Shown piece after piece: positions 1 to 9,074 of a DNA stretch of 64,000 bases. A program made the translations under genes and the position numbers. Each line of letters starts with the position of its first letter. Positions within the stretch are counted from its first letter, which is position 1. Below the pieces are notes generated by a model. It saw only the letters and a list, made by a program, of their open reading frames with translations, was not told the origin of the DNA and searched no databases. Source of the DNA: UBA1141 sp963665155 (GTDB lineage Bacteria; Chloroflexota; Dehalococcoidia; Lucifugimonadales; UBA3495); contig OY761986.2 of assembly GCA_963665155.2 (NCBI GenBank), positions 248,001-312,000 of the forward strand, written 5' to 3'.

Positions 1-1095
1 CGCAAAGCCACTAGGGGAACGGGAGTGTCGAAAGTGTGGCAAGGTCACATGTTGGTGGGGCTGTCGTTGCGGGACGAGTCCAGTTGGCCAGAGGTGCGAG
101 ACCGGGTCAGGGAATGCTTTGGCGTGGCCAAGTTCTTTAAAGCGTATGAGGTGCCTCTCGATTTGGACAAGGTGAAGGAGGTATTGCCAGACCTCTTGAG
201 TGACCGGCAATTCCAGTCCTTTCGCATATCGGCCAACCGGGCCGACAAAAGGTTCCCAATAACCTCCGAGGAAATCAACCGCGACATGGGCACCTTCGTA
301 AAGGACCTTTCCGGCGCTCGGGTGGACCTGAAGAATCCAGAGCTTGAAGTTTTTATTGACGTGCTGGCTTCCGGCATTCTCCTTTATTTCGAGGAAGTGA
401 AGGGTCACGGCGGCTTGCCCGTAGGGGTCAGCGGTGACGTGATGACAATGCTTTCGGGGGGTATAGACTCGCCGGTTGCAGCGTGGCAAATGATGAAGCG
501 AGGTTGCCGCTCCCATTTCACCCACTTTCATAGCTACCCTTTGGTCGACCGCTCTTCCATCGAAAAGGCTATGGATTTGACTGACCACCTTACGCAACAC
601 CAATTTACGTCCAGCTTGTCATTGGTGCCTTTGGGAGAAATTCAAAAGAAAATAATCGTGGCTACACCGCCAGCCTTTCGTGTGATTCTATACCGCCGGT
701 TTATGGTGAGAATTACCGAAGTTTTGGCCCGACGCCAGGGTGCCAAAGCGATTATCACCGGCGAAAGCTGCGGTCAGGTGAGTTCACAGACCCTCGATAA
801 CATCGCCGTGATCGACGCCGTGGCTAATATGCCTGTCCTTCGGCCGTTAATTGGGCAAAACAAAGAGGAAATCATAAATTTGTCCCGCAAGATGGGCACT
901 TTTCCGATTTCCATACAGCCGGACCAAGATTGCTGCAGCCTTTTCGTGCCCAAGCATCCCGAAACCCACGCTCGCCTCGAGACAGTGCTCAAGTTGGAGT
1001 CCGGTCTTGCGGTAGACGAGTTGGTTGAAGCGGCGGTGGCTGGTACCGAAGTGCGTGAATTTTCCGCGATTCATTCCGAATCGCAGGTCGTCTGA
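1..1095 (+). CDS. thiI: tRNA 4-thiouridine sulfurtransferase ThiI, 5' end cut off
   Basis: ThiI adenylates U8 of tRNA and transfers sulfur to it, giving 4-thiouridine; in many bacteria it also feeds sulfur to thiamine thiazole synthesis. The frame is open from base 1, so the N-terminus lies outside the window; GTG at 25 is only the first in-frame start codon seen. The visible part begins within the NFLD/THUMP region (FGVAKFFKAYEVP, typical ThiI sequence). The PP-loop ATP-binding motif SGGIDSP follows about 144 residues after the GTG, then the AANH domain with ITGESCGQVSSQT. It ends with a DCCSLFVPKHP cysteine pair matching the catalytic-cysteine region. No C-terminal rhodanese domain follows, as in the short Bacillus-type ThiI. 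The stop lies 17 bases before the next gene. Confidence 0.95.
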   Translation, partial: RKATRGTGVSKVWQGHMLVGLSLRDESSWPEVRDRVRECFGVAKFFKAYEVPLDLDKVKEVLPDLLSDRQFQSFRISANRADKRFPITSEEINRDMGTFVKDLSGARVDLKNPELEVFIDVLASGILLYFEEVKGHGGLPVGVSGDVMTMLSGGIDSPVAAWQMMKRGCRSHFTHFHSYPLVDRSSIEKAMDLTDHLTQHQFTSSLSLVPLGEIQKKIIVATPPAFRVILYRRFMVRITEVLARRQGAKAIITGESCGQVSSQTLDNIAVIDAVANMPVLRPLIGQNKEEIINLSRKMGTFPISIQPDQDCCSLFVPKHPETHARLETVLKLESGLAVDELVEAAVAGTEVREFSAIHSESQVV

Positions 1096-1112
1096 CCGGG
1101 TTCGCGCTCCGT

Positions 1113-2261
1113 ATGGAAAGCGAAGGAGAGCCGACATCAGAAGACCTGTCAACGGGCCCCTCAGATGCCAACTTCCCTCCGGCAGGTGAGCCTCTCTTAA
1201 TTGGGACACTCCCTCCCATAGACGATGGACATCGGTCCAAGTTATTGACAGACCTGCTAAAAGGCGTCTCCCGCAGTTTTTATCTAACCCTCCGTGTGTT
1301 GCCGCCGGGCCTGCGCCAGCCGATGGGCCTGGCTTATTTGTTGGCCAGAGCCGCCGATACCATCGCCGATACCTCGCTGGTCTCTCCCGAGTTGCGCTTG
1401 GAGCTTCTTTTGGAGCTGCGTCGCCAGGTTAAAGGGCCCGCCCTATTGGAGCCGCTACGGCGCATTGAATCGGAACTGACGGACCTCCAATCCATCCCCA
1501 AAGAACGGGAGTTGCTGTCCGCACTCCCAGCGGCATTCGCATTGCTGGAGGCTACACCTGAGCCTGACGCAACCTTTGTGCGCTCCGTCGTTGTTACCCT
1601 GACGATGGGAATGGAACAGGACCTTGTCCTATTTCCGGTTGAAGGCTCGGGCAGTGTGAAGTCGCTGGAGGACGCGTTCGCATTGGACCGGTACACCTAT
1701 TTGGTCGCTGGTTGTGTCGGTGAGTTCTGGACGGCGATTACGGTGGCCCATACCAACTCTCTGAGGAATTGGGACCGAGATGCTATGGCCCGGACAGGGG
1801 TCAGGTTCGGCAAAGCGCTGCAACTAACCAATGTTCTGCGCGATGTGCCCAAGGACTTGCGGATTGGGCGGTGTTACTTACCTGGTTCCGAACTGGCCGG
1901 GCTGGGGCTTTCTCCCGAGGATTTGCTGGACCCAACCCACGGTAACGTTGCTCGTCTCGTCTTGGTGGATTGGATTAATACTGCGTTGGATCATTACCAA
2001 GCCGCTGAAGACTATCTTCTGGCCATTCCCCGCCGCTCTCCCAAGCTCCGTCTGGCAGTACTTTGGCCGATATTGATCGGCCTGGCCACCTTGGCCCGCC
2101 TTGCCAGGAACCGGCAGTGGCTAGACCCGGATTATCCGTCTCGGGTGAGCCGCCAATGGGTGTACAAAACTTTGGCTTTGTCATTGCCAGCGGTGGTCTC
2201 TAACCGAGTCTTGAAGGCATGGATCGCTCGATTGCGGCGTCAGGTCATCGAAGCCCTGTAG
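1113..2261 (+). CDS. Squalene/phytoene synthase family protein
   Basis: This is a head-to-head prenyl synthase that condenses two farnesyl or geranylgeranyl diphosphates at the start of hopanoid, squalene or carotenoid synthesis. The conserved opening SRSFYLTLRVLP (residues 53-64) is followed by a first DxxxD motif, DTIAD (82-86). The second aspartate motif is DVPKD (244-248), inside NVLRDVPKDLRIGRCYLP. The length of 382 residues is somewhat above the usual 280-360; the first 45 residues look unstructured and acidic. The wording of the motifs is closer to bacterial squalene synthases than to CrtB, but product specificity cannot be read from sequence alone. No clear ribosome-binding site precedes the ATG at 1113. 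It lies 17 bases after thiI and may be cotranscribed with it. Confidence 0.85.
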   Translation: MESEGEPTSEDLSTGPSDANFPPAGEPLLIGTLPPIDDGHRSKLLTDLLKGVSRSFYLTLRVLPPGLRQPMGLAYLLARAADTIADTSLVSPELRLELLLELRRQVKGPALLEPLRRIESELTDLQSIPKERELLSALPAAFALLEATPEPDATFVRSVVVTLTMGMEQDLVLFPVEGSGSVKSLEDAFALDRYTYLVAGCVGEFWTAITVAHTNSLRNWDRDAMARTGVRFGKALQLTNVLRDVPKDLRIGRCYLPGSELAGLGLSPEDLLDPTHGNVARLVLVDWINTALDHYQAAEDYLLAIPRRSPKLRLAVLWPILIGLATLARLARNRQWLDPDYPSRVSRQWVYKTLALSLPAVVSNRVLKAWIARLRRQVIEAL

Positions 2262-2329
2262 ACCAATTCCCGTCTCCCGCTGGCGCCCTTCATACTTCCG
2301 ATGCGGAGCGGTGTTTTTCCGGGTGGTTC

Positions 2330-2357
2330 TTGACGCTCTTAGGAAATCATGTAGTAT
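2330..2357 (+). promoter_or_regulatory. Probable sigma-70 promoter for the LLM gene at 2419
   Basis: TTGACG at 2330-2335 and TAGTAT at 2352-2357 are separated by 16 bases and sit about 60 bases before the start codon. This is a pattern match only. Confidence 0.5.
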
Positions 2358-2418
2358 TAGCATCGTGCCCAAAATGAGCGTTTAGAGTCGAAGAACGGAG
2401 CCCAATTGGAGGCTGCGA

Positions 2419-3465
2419 ATGGAATTTGGCTTGTTCGTCGAATTTCCTTGTCGTGATGGGGTTAGCCAGGCGCAGGTATTCCAGGAGTCTTTCCAACTTG
2501 TGGACGCTGCGGAGGAACTGGGGACGGATGCAGTTTGGCTGGCGGAGTACCACTTCGATCCCAACCGCTCGGTGCTTTCCGCCCCGATCACCGTCGCCAG
2601 TGCGGTAGCCGCACGTACCAAGAGAGTCAAGATCGGCATTGCCGTCCACGTGTTGCCTCTGCGTAACCCGGTCCGCATCGCCGAAGAAGTAGCGACCCTA
2701 GACCACATCAGCGGTGGACGGTTGGACTTCGGCATTGGTCGTTCGGCATTTCCAAGCGTCTACTTGGGCTATGGGATTGACCATGACGAGAGCCGGGACC
2801 GGTTCAGTGAATGCCTGGAAGTAATCCTGAAATCCTGGACCGAAGAACGGTTCTCCTACCAAGGTGAATACTACCAATACGATAACCTGTGCGTGGTCCC
2901 CAAGCCCCTGCAAACCCCTCATCCGCCCATCCGTATCGGTGCGACTACCGTTGAAACATTCGCCTTGGTGGGCCAGATGGGTTATCCGATATTTATTAAC
3001 CCTTCCCGCGTCAGTTCACTGTCGGACTTGGTGCGGATGATCAAGGAGTTCAGGGAGGCACGGAGCGACGCTGGTTATCCGGCAGATGTTGATGTGGGAT
3101 TGAGGGTACCGGTTTATGTGGCGGAGACCAAAGAGCAGGCCTACAGCGAACCAAAGGAAAGCGCCCTCTTTTAGTTGCAACGCCTGATCAATGTGATAAC
3201 CGCTTCCGCCTCACAAGGGGGCATCAGTGACGACCGGTTGGCCCAAGCCGAGCGCCTGAAAGGCTTGGACTACGAGGCGATGCTAAAGAATATGCTGATT
3301 TACGGAACCCCCGAGATGGTGACCGAGCGGTTGATGCAGTTGCAAGAAGAACTGGGAATCAACCAGTTTGTCTACGAAGTGAATTTCGGTTGCCGGGTGC
3401 CATTGGAGCATCAAATTAAATCCGTGCGATTGCTGAACGAACGCGTCGTGCCAAATTTTAAGTAG
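2419..3465 (+). pseudogene. LLM-class flavin-dependent oxidoreductase with an internal amber codon
   Basis: This is a luciferase-like (TIM-barrel) FMN- or F420-dependent oxidoreductase. Family landmarks are the N-terminal MEFGLFVEFP strand, LDHISGGRLDFGIGRS, and KPLQTPHPPIRIG. The reading frame is open for 251 codons, stops at TAG 3172-3174, and continues in the same frame for 96 codons to a TAG at 3463. The second part (QRLINVITASASQG, then YGTPEMVTERLMQLQEELG) is the normal family C-terminus, so the stop falls inside one domain. The surrounding residues (KESALF-stop-LQRLI) suggest a tyrosine or phenylalanine codon was lost. GGAGG six bases before the ATG supports the start. It could be a recent pseudogene, a base-call error, or two fragments; the 251-residue piece alone would be unlikely to fold. 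Confidence 0.85.
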
Positions 3466-3534
3466 CTGTCAGCCGCCAAATTAGGTATTTGGTCGGTCTG
3501 ATCTAATATTTAATAAACAACCGAGGAGAGAATA

Positions 3535-3903
3535 ATGGTTAATTACGTTAGGATCTACAGCGGAGCCGACGGTCAGTCCCACATGGAAGACTACGAGCCC
3601 GATTTCAGCCCCTTCGTAGACACCGAAGGTGCCCACGGTGAAGGGACGCCGGTGGAGGCGGCCACCAGCTTTACTATTAGGACTAATCCCCCTGGTTATT
3701 TTCTGGATTTCCACTGCGCTCCCCGCCGCCAGTATTCAATCACAATCGCCGGGGAAATAGAGGTAGGGACAGGAGATGGGACAGTGAGGCGATTCGGGGC
3801 CCCCACAATTCTGCTGGCCGAGGACCTGACGGGCCAAGGCCATTCCACCCGTGTTGTGGGCACTGAAATTAGGGTTAGCATCGCTATACCCCTGGCGGAC
3901 TAG
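3535..3903 (+). CDS. Small cupin-like protein
   Basis: A 122-residue protein with a single cupin-like beta-barrel pattern. The segment GYFLDFHCAPRRQYSITIAG (about residues 60-79), then EIEVGTGDGTVRRFGAPTILLAEDLTGQGHST, resembles the two cupin motifs with possible metal ligands His and Glu. Its substrate is unknown. The start ATG follows GAGGAGAG at good spacing. It sits between an LLM oxidoreductase and an iron alcohol dehydrogenase, all on the same strand, so a role in the same catabolic block is plausible but not shown. Confidence 0.7.
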   Translation: MVNYVRIYSGADGQSHMEDYEPDFSPFVDTEGAHGEGTPVEAATSFTIRTNPPGYFLDFHCAPRRQYSITIAGEIEVGTGDGTVRRFGAPTILLAEDLTGQGHSTRVVGTEIRVSIAIPLAD

Positions 3904-4052
3904 GACTGGTTTCACAAGGCTGGTTCCGCAAAGCTGTTTTCAATAAAAGAATATCGCTACTCTACCGTATGTTCCGGAATGGCGAATCTCATAAAGCAAA
4001 CGGATTTTACAGGACAATTTCCGGCTCAAAACACACCAGGTGAGGTGCCCGC

Positions 4053-5257
4053 ATGGCTAGTTCCATTCTGAAAGGGGAGTTCAATCCCCCGGTACAGTCG
4101 CGAATCATCTTGGGCCGAGGCAAAGTCGCCACGCTCAATGAGGAGATTTCCAAGTTGGGAGGGCACCGGGTGTTGGTCCTCTCTGGTAAGTCGGTTGCCG
4201 AAAAGACGGAAGCAGTTAACCGGGTGGTTCAGGCCTTGGGGGAATCATGCGTGGGCGTCTACTTGGGATCGTCGCAGCGTGCGCCTTTGTCCACAGCGGT
4301 GGCTGCCACAGCCATGGCGGTTGAAAAAGGAGCGGACACGCTGGTGGGCGTCGGCGGTAGCACCATATCCGATGCTTCCCGGATGATCGGTGTCATGATC
4401 GCCGAGGGTATCGACAGCGAATCCCGGATGCGGGCTCTGGGAGAAGAGTCTCATGGCATGCTCACCCCGGACTTGGTTGGGAAGCGCCTACCCTATCAGG
4501 TGTCAATCCCAACTACCCTTTCGGCGGGAGAGTTCAATGTGGGTGGTGGGAACGTTCTGGACGATCAGGCAGGCCACAAGATTCGGGTGCGTAACCCGGA
4601 CCTCTTCGCTCATCTAATTGTCTTGGACCCGGAAATGACCGAAGGAACACCGGACTGGCTGTGGCTTTCCACCGGCGTTAAAGCCTTGGACCATTGCATT
4701 GAGCGCTTGTATAGCGCCGGCAACCAACCCGCCATCGACGCTCCGATCCTGTCCGCAGCTGAACTGCTGTTTAACTACCTGCCCCAATCCAGAGAGCAAG
4801 ACAAAGACTTGGACGCCAGGCTCCAGTGCTTGCTTGGCGCCCGGCTGTCTATGATGGGAGCGCCCAATTTCGCCATGGGCCTGAGCCATGCTCTGGGCCA
4901 CATCATCGGCGTCAAGTATTCCGTGGGTCACGGCTACACCTCCTGTGTTACTCAACCCTACGTTATGGAATACAATCGCTCGGCATCGGCTGGCAAACAG
5001 GCGTTGTTGGCCAAGGCGGCGGGCCTGGATACCAAAGGGATGAGCGACGAGGCAGCGGCAGAAGCGGCGGCTGGGGCCCCGTGGACCGGTTTATCCTAGG
5101 CTTGGGCATGCCTCACAAGCTACGAGAGTTGGAGGTGCCCCGGGAAGATTTCCCGGAAATCGCTCAACTCACAATTGGCGACGGCGGTTGCCTCACAAAC
5201 CCCGTGCCTATAACCAGGGTGGAGCAGGTGATTGAGGTCTTGGAGGCTGCTTTCTGA
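4053..5257 (+). pseudogene. Iron-containing alcohol dehydrogenase/maleylacetate reductase family, frameshifted near the C-terminus
   Basis: Members of this family reduce aldehydes or maleylacetate with NAD(P)H, often with an active-site metal. The first frame (4053-5099) shows the nucleotide-binding GVGGSTISDASRMIG and SIPTTLSAGEFN, then the histidine-rich metal region GLSHALGH and VGHGYTS. At about 5070-5080 the sequence leaves frame inside a GGGGCCCC tract. The remaining family C-terminus (VDRFILGLGMPHKLRELEVP through IEVLEAAF) continues in another frame to 5257. One extra base in the tract would restore one protein of about 400 residues, the normal family length. A GAGGTG ribosome-binding site precedes ATG 4053. 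This is either a genuine frameshift or a homopolymer error. Confidence 0.85.
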
Positions 5258-5347
5258 GCGAGGCCTAGTAGCACCCAGGGCGCAAAGCGAGGAACGTGTT
5301 CTATTTAAGCCGAGGCGGAATTTCAATTTTCACCCACTTGCTGAATC

Positions 5348-5368
5348 TGTGTTCAGTCTTTGAACACA
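5348..5368. promoter_or_regulatory. Operator-like inverted repeat upstream of the TPR gene
   Basis: TGTGTTC and GAACACA form perfect 7-base arms around a 7-base centre, about 20-40 bases before the possible starts of the next gene. The position suits a regulator binding site. No regulator gene is adjacent, and chance is possible. Confidence 0.3.
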
Positions 5369-5390
5369 CAATAATTTGCATAAACAAGTG

Positions 5391-6011
5391 ATGGAATCCA
5401 ACGCCAAATTCGTAGTTGAATCTACGGCTCAGTCTGTTGAAGATGCCGAGACCTTGGCCTTAGCCGACCGGCACGCCAAAGTTTTGTTTGCTACCGGCCA
5501 CCGGATGGCAGCCCTGGCGTGGCTCCAAGAAGCACTGCATTATAGAGCACTGACTCTTGGCCCAGAACATCCGGAGACCATCGAAAACCGGAATATGTTA
5601 GGCCGTGCTTGCCGGGCTGCTGGCCGCCACCAAGAAGCGATCCAACTCTACCGGCAGAACCTGGAAATACTTCACCGCACGCTGGGTCCGGGCGATGCGT
5701 ACACCTTGCGGGGGCAAAGCCGCTTGGCCAACTGCTACTATGCCGCTGGCCGCTTCCAGGATGCCTTGAAATTGTTCCGGAAAACATTCAAAACCCGAGA
5801 GCATACGCTGGGAGCCGACCATCCTGATACCCTGCGCAGCCGCAGCAGCCTGGCCAACTGTTGCTTGAGGCTGGGGCAGGTCGAAGAAGCCGTGCGGCTC
5901 CACCGCGCCACGCTGGCCGACCGGGAGCGGGTGTTGGGGCCGCAGCACCCCAGAACCTACACCAGCCGCAACAGGCTGGCGGCTTCGCTAAAGGTGGCGA
6001 CCCTGCAATAG
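5391..6011 (+). CDS. Tetratricopeptide-repeat protein
   Basis: A protein of about 206 residues made mostly of kinesin-light-chain-type TPRs. Repeats of roughly 42 residues recur, each with a signature such as LGPEHPETIENRNMLGR, LGPGDAYTLRGQSRLAN, LGADHPDTLRSRSSLAN and LGPQHPRTYTSRNRLAA. These helical repeats normally form a scaffold for protein binding. No enzymatic domain, signal peptide or membrane segment is visible, so it is probably a cytoplasmic adaptor. The frame is open from a TTG at 5376; ATG 5391 is preferred because of codon type, although no ribosome-binding site decides it. It stands alone between the dehydrogenase and the next LLM gene. Confidence 0.85.
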   Translation: MESNAKFVVESTAQSVEDAETLALADRHAKVLFATGHRMAALAWLQEALHYRALTLGPEHPETIENRNMLGRACRAAGRHQEAIQLYRQNLEILHRTLGPGDAYTLRGQSRLANCYYAAGRFQDALKLFRKTFKTREHTLGADHPDTLRSRSSLANCCLRLGQVEEAVRLHRATLADRERVLGPQHPRTYTSRNRLAASLKVATLQ

Positions 6012-6063
6012 CCTCGTTAATATAGCTTCGTTAATTAAGCCAAATTAATTTAGGAGATATCAC

Positions 6064-7023
6064 ATGAAATACGGATTTACCCTTCCTGGAAGAGGTCCCT
6101 TGGCCACGCCGGAAAGGCTGGGCATTTTGGCCAGGAAGGGCGAAGAACTTGGCTTCGACGCGCTTCTGACGGGAGACCATATCCTGGTGCCCAAGACCAT
6201 CACTTCACCATATCCGTACACCGAAACCGGCGAGTTTCCCGGCGGGCCGTCGGGCGAGTCCATGGAGCAACTCACCTTGTTGGCCTTCCTGGCGGGCCAG
6301 ACCAGCAAGATACGCCTGGTTACCAGCGTTATCATAGTTCCCCACCGGAACGCTTTGGTGGCCGCCAAGGCCTTAGCGACCCTGGACGTCTTATCCCAAG
6401 GAAGATTGGTGGTGGGGATTGGCGTGGGCTGGATGCGGGAAGAATTCGAGGCTCTAGGACTGCCACCCTTTGAAGAGCGGGGCGCCGTTACCGACGAGTA
6501 TATCCGGGTGTTCAAAGAGGTCTGGACCGAAGACAACCCCAGCTACGACGGTAAGTATGTAAAATTCGATAACATCAGCTTTTTGCCCAAGCCAGTGCAA
6601 AAGCCCCACCCGCCCATTTGGGTTGGTGGGGAAAGTCGTCCGGCGCTGCGACGCACAGCGGAATTGGCTGACGGCTGGTACCCCTTGGGTTCGAACCCGA
6701 CCTTTCCCATGGGAACGCCGGAGCAGCTAAAAGCCGGGTTGGAGCGATTGGCGACCTATGCCAAGATGTTCGACCGGGACCCGGCGGAGATCGAAACAAT
6801 CTACCGCACCCACCAGTTCCAACTCAATAAAAGCGCAGGCGCGGACAATGGCCGGTTGCCATTTGTGGGCAATGCCGACCAGATAGCCGGGGACATCCGG
6901 CAGTACCAAGACATGGGAGTTGGCTCTCTGGTGTTGGATTTCCTGCGGCAGACGGAAGAACTGGACGAGGTTCTGGGCCGTATGGAAGACTTCGCCGACC
7001 AAGTTTTCTCGAAGGTCGCTTGA
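6064..7023 (+). CDS. LLM-class (F420/FMN) oxidoreductase
   Basis: A luciferase-like monooxygenase-fold enzyme of 319 residues, the usual family length. It begins MKYGFTLPGRGPLATPERL and shows TGDHILVP (the loop after strand 2), LATLDVLSQGRLVVGIGVGW, and LPKPVQKPHPPIWVGGESRP, the phosphate-binding strand-loop region. The pattern fits the probable F420-dependent group (TIGR03619-type). Enzymes of this group oxidise or reduce diverse organic substrates with F420 or FMN; the substrate here cannot be predicted. A TAGGAGAT ribosome-binding site precedes the ATG. A short unknown gene follows after 55 bases and may share its transcript. Confidence 0.9.
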   Translation: MKYGFTLPGRGPLATPERLGILARKGEELGFDALLTGDHILVPKTITSPYPYTETGEFPGGPSGESMEQLTLLAFLAGQTSKIRLVTSVIIVPHRNALVAAKALATLDVLSQGRLVVGIGVGWMREEFEALGLPPFEERGAVTDEYIRVFKEVWTEDNPSYDGKYVKFDNISFLPKPVQKPHPPIWVGGESRPALRRTAELADGWYPLGSNPTFPMGTPEQLKAGLERLATYAKMFDRDPAEIETIYRTHQFQLNKSAGADNGRLPFVGNADQIAGDIRQYQDMGVGSLVLDFLRQTEELDEVLGRMEDFADQVFSKVA

Positions 7024-7078
7024 CCCATATCGACCTTTTTATCGAGTATTCAATATTAGTCGAAATGGGAGGAAAAAG

Positions 7079-7336
7079 ATGAGCGTACTAATTGGCGGGG
7101 TCATGTACGCCAGTGGTCAGGAGTATCGCCTTAACGGTGAGGGCATCACATGGACTGGGATTAATGCTACACGAACCGTCCCGGAATCCATAAGATTGAG
7201 CTTCAAGGGAAAGACCCAAACTCGGGAGCGCACTCATGCCTGGATTGTGATGTCCCCCGAAGAAGCGACGGCCGTCGCTAGAGCTTTGTTGAGCGCAGTA
7301 CAAGGCGACGGACGTCAAATAACTATCGATTTCTAG
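7079..7336 (+). CDS. Small protein of unknown function
   Basis: An 85-residue protein that I do not recognise. It starts at ATG 7079 with a strong GGAGG seven bases upstream, although the same frame is open further upstream in the preceding gene's 3' region. The sequence reads as a small alpha/beta protein: beta-rich SVLIGGVMYASGQEYRLNG, then ITWTGINATRTVPESIRLSF, and a final helix PEEATAVARALLSAVQ. It has no signal peptide, membrane segment or cysteines. It follows the LLM gene at short distance on the same strand. Confidence 0.65.
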   Translation: MSVLIGGVMYASGQEYRLNGEGITWTGINATRTVPESIRLSFKGKTQTRERTHAWIVMSPEEATAVARALLSAVQGDGRQITIDF

Positions 7337-7447
7337 AGAAGACCACTGCGACAACAAAGCTCTTAGGTAGGAGTTTCGACAATTGTAGATTTTTCTAGTC
7401 TACCATCTACCTTTGTCGACGAGACTCCCGTGAAAGATCAGGTTAGC

Positions 7448-7855
7448 CTAGGCGTGCTCACCCTCAGCGAACTGGAAGTATATTCCGTGGGCGCTTTCCA
7501 GAGAAATGTTGAAGGTCTTGTATCCGTAAGGGCTGACGTTGGGCGATTCAGTTTGCATCTTGTTGCCTTTGCTTTTCAGGTCGGTGAAGGCCTGATCGAT
7601 GCCGTCAACGCCCCAAGCCACGTGCATGACTCCGGGACCGGTCTCCTTTAGCTGCTTGGCCATAGTGGTGTCATCCCGCAACGGCTCGAAGAAATCCACC
7701 AGCGTCGGGCCGATTTTGTAAAGAATGGCCTTGAACCCGCGGTCGGTGAATTCATCGGTACGCTCGGGTTTTAGCCCGAAGTTCTTATCCAAATAGTCCG
7801 CCATTTCCTGGACGCTCTCGACGACGTAGGTCACGTGGTGCACTTTGGTTAACAT
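7448..7855 (-). CDS. VOC-superfamily (glyoxalase-like) protein
   Basis: A 135-residue vicinal-oxygen-chelate protein. It opens MLTKVHHVTYVVESVQEMADY, the typical first beta-alpha-beta-beta-beta unit with a metal-ligand histidine. It continues with GPGVMHVAWGVDGIDQAFTDL, the second unit with its histidine, and closes GIYFQFAEG, carrying the last acidic ligand. Length and spacing fit methylmalonyl-CoA epimerase-like or lyase-type VOC proteins rather than two-domain dioxygenases. AGGAGAGG precedes the ATG. It is transcribed convergently with the 85-residue gene. Confidence 0.85.
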   Translation of the reverse strand: MLTKVHHVTYVVESVQEMADYLDKNFGLKPERTDEFTDRGFKAILYKIGPTLVDFFEPLRDDTTMAKQLKETGPGVMHVAWGVDGIDQAFTDLKSKGNKMQTESPNVSPYGYKTFNISLESAHGIYFQFAEGEHA

Positions 7856-8110
7856 TTTCCTCTCCTGAGTACTGAATTGATGCTGGCAGACTAGCCCCTT
7901 TTGGCCGAGGAATCAACCTTTTGGGTCAATTGACTTGCCAGCAGTGCAACCCTATTATCAGAAACCAGAATCAAACTACCATTAGCTGAGTAGATCGTTA
8001 GGCGGTTGCTTGAACTCCCTTATTCTGTGGACCGAAGGATTTGCGTCAACCGCCGGAACCCTATTACCCAGAGATTTGTTAAATCCGGATTTTGCAACAA
8101 GAGGTAAGCA

Positions 8111-8956
8111 ATGCCAAAATTCTCATCCAACGGCGTAGAAATTTATTACGAAGTGACCGGCCACGGTTTTCCCTTGGTTTGGAGCCATGAATTTGGCGGG
8201 TCTATGGAGAGCTGGCAAAATCAGGTCAGGTATTTCAGCCGCCATTACCAGGTGATAACCTACGCAGCCCGAGGCTGGGCACCGTCGGACATTCCCACTG
8301 AGCCAGAGGCGTACTCACAAGAAATTGTGGTCAACGACCTATACCTGCTCCTAATGCATCTTGGAATTGAGCAGGCCCACATCGGCGGTCTTTCCATGGG
8401 CGGTAGCTGTGCGTTGAACTTTGGGATTGCTCATCCGGAAATGGCGCGTTCGTTAATCGTCGCCTCGGCAGGCTCGGGCAGCGATAATCGGGAAAGCTTT
8501 TTAGCCAGCAGCAAAGTGATGGCCGACCGCCTATTGTCGGAAGGTATGGAGATTGTGGGAAACGAGTACGCCCGGACCAATACCCGGCTACAGCTTTTGC
8601 GTAAAGACCCTCAGGGCTTCGAAGAGTTTCTCCGATTGCTGTTGGCCCACAACAATGTCAGCTCCGCGCTAACTTTCCGGGAGTACGTCATGGCCCGACC
8701 CACGGTCTATGCCCTGGAGGATAAGCTGCAGGCGCTTCATGTTCCAACGCTGATAATGATCGGGGATGAAGACGAACCTTGCGTCGACTCCGCCGTTTTC
8801 ATGAAGCGGACCATACCCCGGTCGGGTCTGGTGGTGTTTCCTCAGAGCGGTCACGCCATAAATCTGGAAGAACCGGACCTGTTCAACCGATCGGTGATGG
8901 ACTTCCTGACCTTGGTGGAGGCCGATAGGTGGGTTGAGCGGCCAGCCAGAAAGTAG
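8111..8956 (+). CDS. Alpha/beta hydrolase
   Basis: A 281-residue alpha/beta-hydrolase-fold enzyme. The nucleophile elbow is GLSMGG, with the serine about residue 95. The acid is probably in GDEDEPCVDSA, and the catalytic histidine is in SGHAINLEEP. Before the elbow, YAARGWAPSD matches the cap-side strand seen in esterase and C-C hydrolase families. It probably cleaves an ester or carbon-carbon bond of a small molecule; the substrate is unknown. An AGAGGTAA ribosome-binding site precedes ATG 8111. It lies divergent to the VOC gene across a 255-base gap that should hold both promoters. Confidence 0.88.
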   Translation: MPKFSSNGVEIYYEVTGHGFPLVWSHEFGGSMESWQNQVRYFSRHYQVITYAARGWAPSDIPTEPEAYSQEIVVNDLYLLLMHLGIEQAHIGGLSMGGSCALNFGIAHPEMARSLIVASAGSGSDNRESFLASSKVMADRLLSEGMEIVGNEYARTNTRLQLLRKDPQGFEEFLRLLLAHNNVSSALTFREYVMARPTVYALEDKLQALHVPTLIMIGDEDEPCVDSAVFMKRTIPRSGLVVFPQSGHAINLEEPDLFNRSVMDFLTLVEADRWVERPARK

Positions 8957-9074
8957 TTGGGGAATAAAAGATCTCCGTTCGTGGTGGTTTAGTCGATCCA
9001 CATTTCCGGGCAGGGACCATTCGGCAGGCTCACGACGAGAGGAGATGGTTGCTCCGGCATATTCAGGCTAATCT

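Noticed and set aside
6690..6715. GGTTCGAACCC as a tRNA T-arm
   Set aside because: It lies inside a conserved LLM coding sequence and no acceptor, D or anticodon arms surround it.
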